Shown here: positions 11,313 through 21,769 of the stretch, in pieces
Layout of the letters: each line of letters starts with the position of its first letter
Position numbering within the stretch: the first letter of the stretch is position 1
Source: Dactylonectria macrodidyma
Lineage: Eukaryota; Ascomycota; Sordariomycetes; Hypocreales; Nectriaceae
Length of the DNA: 64,000 bases
NCBI GenBank assembly: GCA_020744425.1
Contig: JAGMUV010000003.1
Location: forward strand, 1,302,001 to 1,366,000
Reading direction: 5' to 3'
The notes under the pieces: generated by a model
Databases searched by the model: none
What the model was told of the DNA's origin: nothing
The model's input: the letters and a program-made list of their open reading frames with translations, nothing else
Program-made: the position numbers and the translations under genes

Positions 11313-13746
11313 CTACGCGTACGAATTGCCCATGTCGTGTTCCTAGCAATGGTGTTAGCAAAGCCGTTGAAGGGAAGCTTGGGAAGATCATATTGGGCGG
11401 CGGACTGCCAGAACGAACCTTGATATACTCCGGTCCCTTTTCTTGATACTCCTCTCTTGAGATCTGAGCTGTCTTCCATGCAGCCGAGCCAGCCCAGCCA
11501 GCAGCGCCCTTCCAGGCATCTAGCAAGGCATCCTCAGCGCGACGCACAACAAGCGGCGAGTCGGCGGGAAGCAACGCGCGCAGGCCGTCGCGGACGCGGT
11601 CGTCGAAGTTGCGGAAGAGAGTGTTGCCGCCAGTGAGGAAGACGTCGCGCAGGAAGTCGTCACGCGCGGGCATGCCGGCGAGGCGCTGGGTGAGGATGTC
11701 GCCGGCGATGTCGACGATGCCGGTCTGGTCGACGCCGGCAATGGACGGGCGGAAGACGACCTCAGGAGCGCGGATACGCTCGACGTTGAGGTGGATCTGG
11801 TTCAGCTCGGCTTGTGACGCCGGGTCGAACGGGCGCGGCCCGCGCGCGAAGGCGTGGAGGAGCGACTTGGACCAGTCCGACTGGGCCTCGTGGGTGTGCT
11901 CGTAGTCGAAGTCTGCATCGTACTTCAGCAGGTCCTGCTCGAGCGTCTTGAGGCTCGACATGAGATCCTCTTCCTCCTGCTCATCGTCGCTGTTGTCGCC
12001 CACGGTGATCTGGCGGTACACGCCCCAGTCGTCGTCGTTGGCGCCAAAATCGTCTTCTTCTCCGCCTCGCCGGCGCTTCTTGGTCGGTGTGTCCGAGGCC
12101 AGGTTGGCGATATTCTTCATGCGGATTTGCGAGGCGAGCGACTTGCGGTTACCCAGGTCCTGCTTGAGGCGGTCGCGCTCCTTCATCTTCTGGAGCGTCT
12201 TGGCGCGCTTCTGCCGCTTCTCGTCAAGCCAGCCCTCGAGGTCATTTTCGCGCCGCTCGTTGTCGAGGCGCACCTCCTCGGCCTGGCGAGCCTTTTCAGC
12301 CTCTTTCTCGGCCTTTGCGCGAGCGCGAGCCTCGTGGTTGGCCTTCATAAGCCGCTGCTGGCGCTTCTGCTTGAGCTGGGCCTCGTCGAGCTGGTCGTCG
12401 GGAACCTCAAGCAAATCGAAGTTGGGCTGCTCCTGTTCTTCCTCCGGATCACCTCCGACATCCTTGGTTCGAGCCTTCTTGATGGTCTTCTCGAGTTCTT
12501 TGACAACCTTTTCCAAGTGATTTTCATCCTTAAGGTCAGCGCTATCGAGGATGCGACGGGTTTCCTTCTTTGTTTGGTCTGTGATGCGCCGTTGGACATC
12601 TTTATAGTACTCTAGGTCCTGCTCCTTCTTAATGAGCTTTTCTAGGCGCATCTTGGCGGCCTGCTCTTGCAGCCTTCGTCCGCTCTCCTTTTTGCGCTCA
12701 GCGATCCGATCCAGCTCCTCTTGGCTTTTCTGAACAATCACTTCCTCGGTGAAGGGGTACTGGATGACAATGTCTCGATCCTCCAAGCCGGTCCAATCAA
12801 GGTAGTCGCGAATCTCCGTGTCGTAGTCCTGGGAAACATAGCCGTGATCCTTGAGCATGTGCTCTGCCTGTGACACATTCAGCTTTCCTGTGAAAGCAGG
12901 GTATTTGAGTCGAATGAGTTTGAGAAGGTATTCCGCATTGTGGTAGCCGCCCCAGTTCAATCTTATAGCCTGGCCAAGCATGGCCTTGGAGTTGTACACT
13001 GGTATTACGTGGGTCGAGGTGTAGGATGATGAGACGACGAGGCCGGTCTTGCCCTTGTTGTGTCTGTATGAAAAGAGAGAGTCGATACCGTACGCCAGTG
13101 AAGGTGCGCCGTAACACTCGAAAACGATCTCCGTCATAGCTGCGATACCTCGTGTCAGCCTACGCGCACATCAGTGGGCATGTACGTACACTTTCGCGAG
13201 TAGGGCAGGTTCGCCACCGCCTCGGTCATAACGATGGGCACGTCAATGCGACTTTCGCCGTCATTCATCCCCAGCTTGAGGAAAATATAATCCAGAACAT
13301 GCTCGGTCACATCCCAGTTGCTGACGATTCCAGTGCCTACCTCGAAGGCGTTTCGAATGTGGCCTCGAGCCGTCGTGTCGGCGTAGCAGTCGGAGCCGGC
13401 GAAGGAGAAGGTCTTGCCTATCTTTCGGTCACGGTACTTTGCCATGATCGGAGGGATACTGAATCTAGGCTTCGTGTCGAAGGACCAGCCGGCCCTGACA
13501 GCAGAGGAACCTGGACATGAGGTTAGTCAAGCGATGCCACAGCTCCCAAGCAGGGATGCTTCGCTCACCATAGTCGATAACGATGGCAGAGCCATTCGGC
13601 TGCTCCTGCGCCCGCTTGCGACCATCACTCTGAGGCTCGATATAGTTTTCGAATCGGCTTTCCCTGACAGGAAAGATCTTTGCGGCTGGGTAGGTTTTGG
13701 CTACGGGCGCCGTGATGGGGGCCTCTTCGATGGCAGAGGGAGCCAT
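11313..13746 (-). CDS. ARP5: Actin-related protein 5, INO80 complex subunit
   Basis: Nuclear subunit of the INO80 chromatin remodeller; Arp5 pairs with Ies6 and is needed for nucleosome sliding. Four exons: 13746-13569, 13510-13190, 13139-11419 and 11342-11313, giving 749 aa, the family length. The actin fold begins with VIDYGSSAVRAGW (about 56-68, the phosphate-1 loop). The middle carries the Arp5-specific insertion, a long charged coiled coil (roughly residues 285-480) with a basic KKRRR stretch and then acidic DDE runs. The fold resumes with VFLTGGNTLFRNFDDR near the C-terminus. The last exon is 30 nt and encodes EHDMGNSYA, a conserved Arp-type end. It is needed because the exon 3 frame otherwise runs on into unrelated sequence. 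It is divergently oriented to IES6. Confidence 0.95.
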
Positions 13747-15217
13747 GGTGGTGTCGGTAGGTGCGAGTGATTACGGCGAGAGTATTAGGAAGAAGGGGAG
13801 CGCGGATGCATTATGAGGACGGCAGATGAAAGGATGATGTCTAAATGCCGAGAGCGGCCTGGCTTCCGGTCGCCAATTGGGGAGGGGGGTGGTTTTTGGA
13901 ACTCGGTCGTGACCAGGTCAAGTTGAATGCGAGGCTGCGAGGCTGATCTCACGACGTGACCTACGCTGCGCTCCAAGTGGGTCCATAGCGGTAACAATAT
14001 GCGCCAGCTCCCCGATGTACTGCGTCACTGTAAGACGGAGGGCGCTGAGGTTGTTACAATGTTACAATAGTAGATTAAGCGCAGGACAGATATCACTTTC
14101 ATACGAGTTGATTTGTCAACAAACATCAAAGCTGATTTAAGATGAACGGCTCAGTGTTCTTCAATACTCCAGAACAATTTTATTAGAATTCATTGGCCCA
14201 GGCACTCGAGCAATTGTACCACCACTCGAGACTGGGTGAATTCGAAAGTAAAGACACGCTACGAGTCAATAGAGCAGACTGCAGAAAATACATATGCATT
14301 GGCCTTCGAGTTCAATTTACACATAAAGAACAATATGAGTGCGACAAAAAGGTTCATTAATTCATGGATATACATCTATCTCCACAAGCCAAGCAGGCCA
14401 GGCTCCCTTCGTTGTTCAATTCGGAGGCTTCAAATTATCCGTAGCTGCAATGGCACAATCAATACATGAAGTTCAAGGAAATCACGAGGAGTCATTTACC
14501 TTCGAGATGAAACAGAACGTTAGATTGGTAGTTCTTGAACATTTGCGCTACAAGCTCCACGTTCATGTTTTGGATGTTGATGTCCTGGATAGTCCCAAGT
14601 CAGCATGTTAGGCTATTAAATTCGGACGAGATAAGAAGACGAACTTGAAGACTCTTGTTCATAACAACAACGGCCTCATTGAGTTTTTCCTATATTTCGT
14701 GAGCAATGTTTGGCCTACAGCTTCGTGAAGTCATGCCCATACCACATTGGTGATGATACGGGAGAGCAGGAGGTTCTGCTGATGCTCGTGTGGGCTCTCC
14801 TGTGCGCGTTATAAGCTTCAAGTTCGTTTCATGCAAATTTCAAGCTGCGCTGTGTGTATTCGGGGGATTTTACCATCTTCAACTTTCGGTTATAGGACGA
14901 TGAAAGCTGTTGATTGTCGAATGTGAGCACGCGCGCGATAGTGGAGGGGCCAGTCCAGGTAGTGTTTACGTGCCGGGACGGACTGTGCGGCCAGCGACCA
15001 GTGAGTGATCACTGACGCCCTCTCAGGAACGGTATCTTGACGCATGCGGTGAAGCGCGGCAGAACTCCCCAGTTCATTCCAATTCAGGCCAGCTCCCTCA
15101 GCTCCCAGATGACTTGCCGTGACACGGCTTCTCTCATGAATCGGTTTGCACCACCTTCGACACGACAATCGCCAACACGTTGCAGAACTGCATCCGGTGA
15201 ATCCAAATCCTGACACC
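13747..15217. other. Shared upstream region of ARP5 and IES6
   Basis: About 1.47 kb between divergent starts. The ends near each gene are GC-rich. The middle (14040-14880) is AT-rich, has no supportable frame and could be a decayed insertion. No third gene is visible. Confidence 0.55.
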
Positions 15218-15787
15218 ATGGCCGCCCCCACCGAAGCGCAGATTGCGCATCTAGAGCTCATCGAGAAGCTCGACATCCATTCCATCCACAAGACCTTCCG
15301 TAGCTCAACCTGGAAGCCGAACCAGCGCCGTAACAAGAACCTCAAGGCAATCGTTGGTGATGCTTCTCGACGAGAGGCTTCTGCGATGGGAACGCCCATG
15401 GATGTCAGTGGCAATGTCACTCCGGGCGCCGATGATGGCTTGTCGACGAGCGGTACTACGACACCTGCGACGGAGAGCGGTAACCAGGCTCCCAACCTCG
15501 CCCAGGCATCACGGAGCCTCTCGAAACTGGTCCTGGAGAAGAGCTTGAAGCCTGCCGGAGGGATTGTGTCAGCCCCAAATGCCACCTACACCAACATCGA
15601 GTCGGCGCCTTCGCTGGCGCACTCTAAGCACTACTGCGATGTCACCGGGCTGCCAGCACCCTACACCGACCCCAAGACGCGGCTAAGGTATCACAACAGG
15701 GAGATATTCGGTCTGATCAGAACACTTCCTCAGGGCGCGGCCGAGCAATACCTGGAGGCTCGTGGTGCACATACCGTGTTGAAGTGA
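15218..15787 (+). CDS. IES6: INO80 complex subunit Ies6 (YL1 C-terminal domain)
   Basis: Small nuclear subunit of INO80 that binds Arp5 and helps dock it on the complex. Single exon, 189 aa, starting MAAPTEAQIAHLELIEKL. The frame is open 24 codons further upstream, but this ATG has a good CACC context and begins the conserved region. The segment FRSSTWKPNQRRNKNLKAI (about 28-46) is the family's basic N-terminal motif. The C-terminus holds a YL1-C domain: HYCDVTGLPAPYTDPKTRLR, then a YHNREIF segment and an LPQGAAEQYLEARGA end. The middle is low-complexity Ser/Thr/Gly. The length fits fungal Ies6. It sits head-to-head with its partner ARP5. Confidence 0.93.
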   Translation: MAAPTEAQIAHLELIEKLDIHSIHKTFRSSTWKPNQRRNKNLKAIVGDASRREASAMGTPMDVSGNVTPGADDGLSTSGTTTPATESGNQAPNLAQASRSLSKLVLEKSLKPAGGIVSAPNATYTNIESAPSLAHSKHYCDVTGLPAPYTDPKTRLRYHNREIFGLIRTLPQGAAEQYLEARGAHTVLK

Positions 15788-16724
15788 ACGGCGACAAGAA
15801 TACGATTGCTCTCGGGTGGGATGCTACGAATGCACCAGGGCTTTACTACGAGGAAGGGAAATGGAAGGGGACCACGCTAGGGTTTCCCACGAAGATTCAC
15901 AGCACGTATTAAAAGTTGCACGTGTATGAGAAGTGACTGTCCGACCAACAAAGTCAAACCTCAACTATGCACCCTAAGCCTCTCGGCAAAGGGATGGCAA
16001 TTGACGCTCCGGCTTAATCGTGATCAGTGGACTTTGTTCTCTGCCTAGGTCGACAGGCTACCGAGAACGTATGGAGAGGACGTATCTCAGTGGCCGAGGC
16101 GAAGAACGCCTTGGCCGTCGCGGCAGGTGCAGATAGGATGGATCGAGGCCATCTTCATCTGTCTTGGTATGATTGTGGAAAGGGATCTCAAGGTGTGCAT
16201 TGTTGGACGGGGCGCATGAAGCGCGCGACGTTGATCATAGAAATAGCATGCCCTTTCTTCAAGGCGGTTGCAATACTGTACCGATTGATGTAGACAGTTT
16301 GATCATATGAATGCCGATTCATAGCATGGACGATGCAGCATCACAAGGATGAACTGTGCATATCGTAGTGTGCCTCGAGCTCTGTGTGATTGCAGATGAG
16401 TGATGAAGGACGAGAGAGCTCAGGAAACAAAAGTGCAGCAAAATTTATTGAATGCCGCAGAATCCCCGCTGTGACCGGTCACAGCCAATGGCAATGCGCC
16501 CAGCTTCAGGGGAAGCTCTTTGGCCCTAGTGGGCATCGCCCTGTCAATCAATTACTATCAGTGCTAGGGCGTTGAGTCCTAAATCGCCATCCCGCTGACT
16601 GTCTTACTCACATCCTTCTTAACCAGCGCCGCTCATAAACCGCCTGAAAACGCCATATCTGCTCTGGTTATTGCCGAGCCCGATCCGGCCGTCCACGTCA
16701 CCGAGTTGCTCGACCGCCTGCACT
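15788..16724. other. Convergent 3' region of IES6 and the hexokinase-like gene
   Basis: About 940 bp between convergent genes. No supportable gene. Several short frames on both strands show no coding character. Confidence 0.6.
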
Positions 16725-18461
16725 CTAGCTCAAGCCTTTCTGGGTTAACGAGGCCGCAGCTGCCACGAGAATGCCGGCTCCCGTAACACCCCCGTCGTGA
16801 CAGGGACTTAATTCGACCTCTAACAAACTGTTGCCGCCGAGTCGTCTCTCCAGCAGTTGGTCCAGAAACTGCTGACAGTCCGATAAGTAGTCCTGAAAGT
16901 GTACGATGCATCCGCCTGTGAAACCGACGCCCAACTTGCAGGCTCGATCCACAAAGGGTGACCCCTCCGGAGGAACATCACCAGCGAGAGTCAACAAGGC
17001 CAACGTCGCCGCAGCCACGATGCCGGCGGCGCGAACCTCGATGGCTTTGGCGATGTGGTAGAGTGCGATGGCAAGGTCCTCGGTCCAGATAAACGTTGCG
17101 GACCCAGATGACTCCGGAAACTCCGTCTTTAGGAGGGAGAGGAGGTTAAGAGAACCAAGGGGTTTGAAGTGACTCAAGAATGTCGTCGTGAGACCGTGCC
17201 TCTGCAGGAGCTTTGCTGGCAACGTCTCTGTGGCCATACCCAAGTTACTCGTCATGTAATCGACCAGCATAATGCGTCCGAGCTCGCCCAGGTATCTCCC
17301 GGCAGTCATGTACTCCAGAGGTTGGAAGCCAGGCGCCTCGTTTTGCGAGTCCAGAACCTCGTCCCACCGGCTCATCAACCCAAGCTCGCGCAGTGGAGGT
17401 GCCGTGCCATTGATGCTCCATTCGGTGTTGACCGTAATCTTGACGTCGTCGATGTCTTCTCCCACACCAGCGGGAATTCGCAGGGGCCGCTTGCTGGGAT
17501 GCAGTTGGCTCAGTCTCAGCGGTATCGTGGCGTTGCAGCCAGTGCCGAGGATCAGGCCCATGGTGCCTCGCTTGGTAGTAGATTCGTCATATGTGAAGAC
17601 GAACGACACCAGTGTCGACACAGAGTCGTTAGCGATGGCCTCAACTCGAATAGGTGGAAGATTGGGTGATTTGGCCCGGTTGTATCCATCCAGAAGACGA
17701 GCGCCGAGGTTGAGATTAGAGGATATGGCAAAGCCTTTCCCCATGGTCATGAGTGTCGCCTCGGACAACGAATGCTGGACCATGGGGAAGCTAAAGGTCA
17801 CCCCGAGCGGGATTTCCTGGTGAGCTGGGAGGTGTAGCTCCTTGCACCCGTCAAGGATGACCTCTGCGATGCATTTTCCAATCCACAAGAACAGGCTGTC
17901 CGAGTTCTCATTCTTCAGGTGATCGTCAATCGGCCAAGACTTTTCCAGGCGCCGGTGCATGCGAGTAGGAGTCTCGGATCGGTGATCTTGGTTGCTGCTT
18001 TGAGCGTCAACCTGAGCAGCCGCGAACGGCTCCTGAGGCCGCAGCTCCACGAATCCAACCCTCAGGTTCGTGCCCCCGCTATGAAGTCATTAATTCCAGA
18101 GACAACGAACGGGACGTGACCAGTCTTGGTGCAAACTGCAAAGCGAGCATGCAGATACGCGTATGACTTACATGTCAATGGCTAAGTGGCTGGAATATCG
18201 GCATCAGTCATTGGTTGCCAAAACAAACCCCAGAAATATTGAGGTCACCAGAACAATGGGAACTACTCACCATCCTTGGTTGCCTCGATGTGCGGGCCGC
18301 AGAATAGACTCGGTGATGGGGGTGGGCAGGAACTGGTTCTGCGACTCGAGGGCGAGCTTCTCAAAGGTGCGCTGGAAAGCTTTAGACAGCAAGTGGATCG
18401 TTTCAAAATCGATGTGGAGTGGCTCCAAGAAACCCTGGATAGCGGACGTTGGGGAAGCCAT
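16725..18461 (-). CDS. Hexokinase-family sugar kinase (possibly N-acetylglucosamine kinase type)
   Basis: ATP-dependent sugar kinase of the fungal hexokinase family. Exons 18461-18271, 18189-18172 (an 18-nt microexon) and 18078-16725, giving 520 aa. The splice phases rebuild LAIDIGGTNLRVGFVELR, the phosphate-1 loop (from about residue 66), across all three exons. Other family motifs are recognisable but divergent: LGVTFSFP (161-168, usually LGFTFSYP), NDSVSTL (220-226, usually NDTVGTL, containing the catalytic Asp) and LGTGCNA (247-253). The C-terminal GGVTGAGILVAA is the adenosine-binding end. This divergence resembles the GlcNAc kinase and regulatory hexokinase-like branches more than glycolytic HXK1/HXK2, but I cannot decide between them from sequence alone. 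An in-frame ATG at 18527 would add 22 residues that look non-conserved. Confidence 0.88.
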
Positions 18462-19386
18462 GTCGAGCGGAGTCCGGAGAGTTAAGAAGAGGGGACGGGG
18501 CCTTGGAGCAGGAGAGAAAGAGTTCACGCTGACGTTCTCAAGAAGCAGAGCATTATCACCCAGTTATGGGTCGTCAAGTAACGTATGTAAGGCAGGGGAG
18601 GAGGGGCGAGATCGGTAACGATAGGCTCTACTATGTAAGGTAGCAGCAGGCCAGGTTTGTTTTGGGAGCGAGAGACGTGGCAGCGGCAATGAAGTCGGAG
18701 CGTCCGTGATGCTAGGTGGAGTGAATCCTGTGCGAGTCACAGGTTGAGTGCGCTGGAGCGGTGCCACTACAGTGATAGAGACCTCGGAGCCGTAGGGGAT
18801 CCAGCGAGCGAAGAAATGGCCTGTGAATCACACAGAGTCGACGTTCAGGGGCAGGGCGCTGGCCCAAGCACACTGGCGAGTGCGCTATAGAAATCTCGTC
18901 ACAGTGGGCTGCACCCAATATCGATCCGATCTACCCTGTATACATCGGTACCAGCTACCCTAAACACAAAAACATAACGCGCGTATTAAAGTACGGATCT
19001 CAGTAGTCTTCTAGTTGTCATGAATTTTGCTTTTCAATTGGCATTTACACGCGTGTTGCGATTGTGGTGAGATCTTGAAGCCTACCTACTGCAATACGGG
19101 AAACACTCATGAGTGGATCCGACCCCTGGATCTCAACAATGGAAGCTGACTAAGGTGGCTCACTTGTAGTGTCTGCCACATGTGCCGCCACGGTTGCAAT
19201 GAGAACCGCATGTATCGTATTCTGTCTGTCACTTCCGCTCCCTGGCTGGTTCTTCCCTCGTTAGTATATCAACTTCACCACCGGCCGACTACCCTTCCAC
19301 TCTCTGTCTGCTTTGAGCCATCATCATAATCGCTTGATACCCGATAATTCCGATCCCCTTCGTCTTCCAAACCAACCGTCGCCAAC
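18462..19386. other. Shared upstream region of the kinase gene and GOT1
   Basis: About 925 bp between divergent starts, so probably the two promoters. No gene seen. Confidence 0.6.
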
Positions 19387-20136
19387 ATGTCGATGTGGCT
19401 GTCTGATACCCAGAGTATGTCGCCAATCTACATAACCCCTGGCCCTTGCTCTGCGACTGCGCAGCCGCTGTGCGCGGCTGAACTGAGTCACATTGAAGAA
19501 TCTAAGCAAGAAATCAAGAAAGCTGATAGCACTTATAGAGATCGGGGTTGTCTTCTGTTCCGGCGGTAGGTTCGCGCGGGTTCCCAAGCTTCGGCGCATG
19601 GGCGGAGCTAGCGACTGACGACCTGGACTTGTATAGGAGGCTTCTTCCTGATCGGAGGCGTTATGTTGTTTTTTGACCGGGCCATGTAAGTGTCGAACGC
19701 TTGCCCCTCGCCAATGCCACCCTGATTCATCCGCTAACTATGGTCGTCTTCGCAGGCTTGCCATGGGAAATGTACGAGACATCCCTTGACCTCGACGAAA
19801 TCGGACCGAACGAGCCGAACTGACGCATATGAATGCTAGATCCTCTTCCTCATCGGCTTGACCATCATCATCGGGCCGCAGAAGACGCTGCTCTTTTTCG
19901 CGCGCAAACAGAAAGCCAAAGGGACAGGCGCGTTCTTCTTAGGCTTGATACTCATCCTCCTCAAATGGACCTTTTTCGGGTTTCTCATCGAAGCATACGG
20001 CATAGTCATTCTGTTTGGAGACTTTCTGGGCACTATCGCAGGCTTCGCGCGCGGCCTCCCTGTTGTGGGGCCCTACATTGGCCTCATCGTCGACCGGATC
20101 GGCCTGGGACGCCGAAACAACGAGCTGCCTGTCTAA
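19387..20136 (+). CDS. GOT1: Got1-like Golgi transport protein
   Basis: Small tetraspanning membrane protein of ER/Golgi vesicles that helps ER-Golgi transport. Five exons: 19387-19414, 19539-19565, 19637-19685, 19756-19771 and 19840-20136, giving 138 aa, the same length as yeast Got1. Four of the five exons are under 50 nt and one is only 16 nt, so the gene is easily missed. The joined N-terminus runs MSMWLSDTQKIGVVFCSGG and continues FFLIGGVMLFFDRAMLAMGN. It is followed by hydrophobic helices and the family's GLTIIIGPQKT loop. The second half has WTFFGFLIEAYGIVILFGDF and a conserved LPVVGPYIG segment. The tail is short and charged. Every intron is GT-AG. Confidence 0.93.
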
Positions 20137-21050
20137 GTGACAGGTAGATTTTTGACGAGACCGCGATGACAAAGCCTCGCCACTGGACCAGCTTGAGGTC
20201 AACTCGGGGACTCGGACTCGTGAAATATATGGACTATCCGGAGTACCGCCTTGTCTTGATATGCTGTGGAGTTTGGGGAGGAATAGATTGGGCTTGGAAT
20301 CCGGGTCTTGGCGTTATTTGAATCCATTCCCCTGGGACTGGTGGAATGGGGCGCATGATATGCGTACATCACCCGCAGCTGTTATTCCATGAGGGCACAG
20401 CTAAGACGAGATAGCAAAGGCCACAATAGGTCGTGCTACCACTAATCCGGGTTGGAGTCGAGTGTTTCACAAGGCAGCGCTCTGACGGATAGAATTTGGG
20501 GCACTTGGATTGCCTACTTATAGAGCTATCGCTTTGGCTGTCATAGAGCAACACTTAGGTCAGTGTCAGGAATTCGAGCCACTTAGGAAGTGAATAAGTC
20601 GAGGTATATTGAGTCCGCCTAATATATACAGTACCAGAGGTTGCAGCCGCCCTGGTATCTACACCATAATACATGTCATCTTGATAACCATTCTGACGGA
20701 TCAGAGTCTCGGAATCGCTCTGCGTCACGATGCTCTGGCGGATAGACTGAGGAACTGGGACAGGAGCGCTGCGTTATGGCAGTCACAGGGGGAGGCAAAA
20801 TCATGCAGAAACAGAGACTCCTTTGGACGATCCATGGCCAAACAGATGTTTTCCTCCTCGACTTAACAAGGTTCAAGCTGACCGCCTACGGGCTCTAAAG
20901 AAAAAAAATAAGAGAAGACCTCCTCTCAATATGCTCAGTTCGTTAATCGTAGGCTGACTCTGACCAATAATCCCCACTGCAATCCGCAGGTGTCCTTCAC
21001 GTATTTCTTAGGGGCTCTTCCTAGCATATCTCAACGTCCGGATCTCATGC
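20137..21050. other. Convergent 3' region of GOT1 and profilin
   Basis: About 910 bp between convergent stop codons. I see only short frames and no supportable gene. Confidence 0.6.
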
Positions 21051-21769
21051 TTAGTATCCGACACCGATGAGGTAATCGGCGAGGGCCTCAACGGTCGCAG
21101 TGGTGCTGCCGGCAACCTGGGCCTCGCCGTGGTGGGCAACAACGATGGCCTGGGTGGTCTTGGCGATGGCGACGCCGTTGCGACCGCTTCGGGCGTAGAT
21201 GCTTCGGTCCTCAGCTCTGGCCATGACGAATCGGGTGCCGCCGATGTAGAGGCCGTCAGCGAAAGCCTTGTCCTTGGCAGCGGTGTCGCCAGTGACAATG
21301 GCGGCGATGGCCTTCATCTCGGCAGGCTGGAGCTAGATTGAGCATGAAGCGTTAGCTCTGGATCGGGTGCTGCATGGCGGATGTGGCCAGATGAAGCTGA
21401 TAAGAGGGTGGGAGTTGGTACCGTGAGGCCAGAAGAGGTGGCCCAGACGCTGTCGCCGGCAACGCTGATGATGGCGGCCTGGTCGACATGACCGGTAGCG
21501 ATGAGGCTGTTTCAAGGAATATCAGCATCAGAATTCCGCGGTTCGAGCGAAAATTCGGCCGCATCAATGGGGTGGAGGAAGAGCAGGCTCGTGTGTTTAC
21601 CTAGTATCAACGTAGGCTGTTGGGCGGAAGAGCCATGGGTTAGCTGTCTGAACTGTATTCGCGCGAGGTGGGGTTGTCGAAAGGACGGCCCGGGAGGGGA
21701 CGATGACATGGAGGGGAAGGGAGAGGGGGAGGGAGATGGGCTGGGAGACGACTGACCTTGCCACGACAT
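21051..21769 (-). CDS. Profilin
   Basis: Actin-monomer-binding protein that promotes nucleotide exchange on actin and also binds polyproline and phosphoinositides. Four exons: 21769-21757 (13 nt), 21616-21601 (16 nt), 21506-21422 and 21332-21051, giving 131 aa, the usual size. It begins MSWQAYVDTSLIATGHVDQA, the classic fungal profilin start with the conserved WQxYVD motif. The middle keeps the AGDSVWATSSG and LQPAEMK segments. The C-terminus is typical (QAIVVAHHGEAQ, then ADYLIGVGY). The first two exons are tiny but both are bounded by good GT and AG sites in phase. Confidence 0.95.

Noticed and set aside
10873..11418. Open continuation of ARP5 exon 3
   Set aside because: The conserved Arp5 end is EHDMGNSYA on a 30-nt exon after a GTTCGT...CTAG intron; the run-on is intronic and 3' sequence.
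11854..12615. 253-aa plus-strand frame
   Set aside because: Antisense shadow of the charged coiled-coil region of ARP5; its Leu/Val-rich translation is an artefact of the opposite strand.
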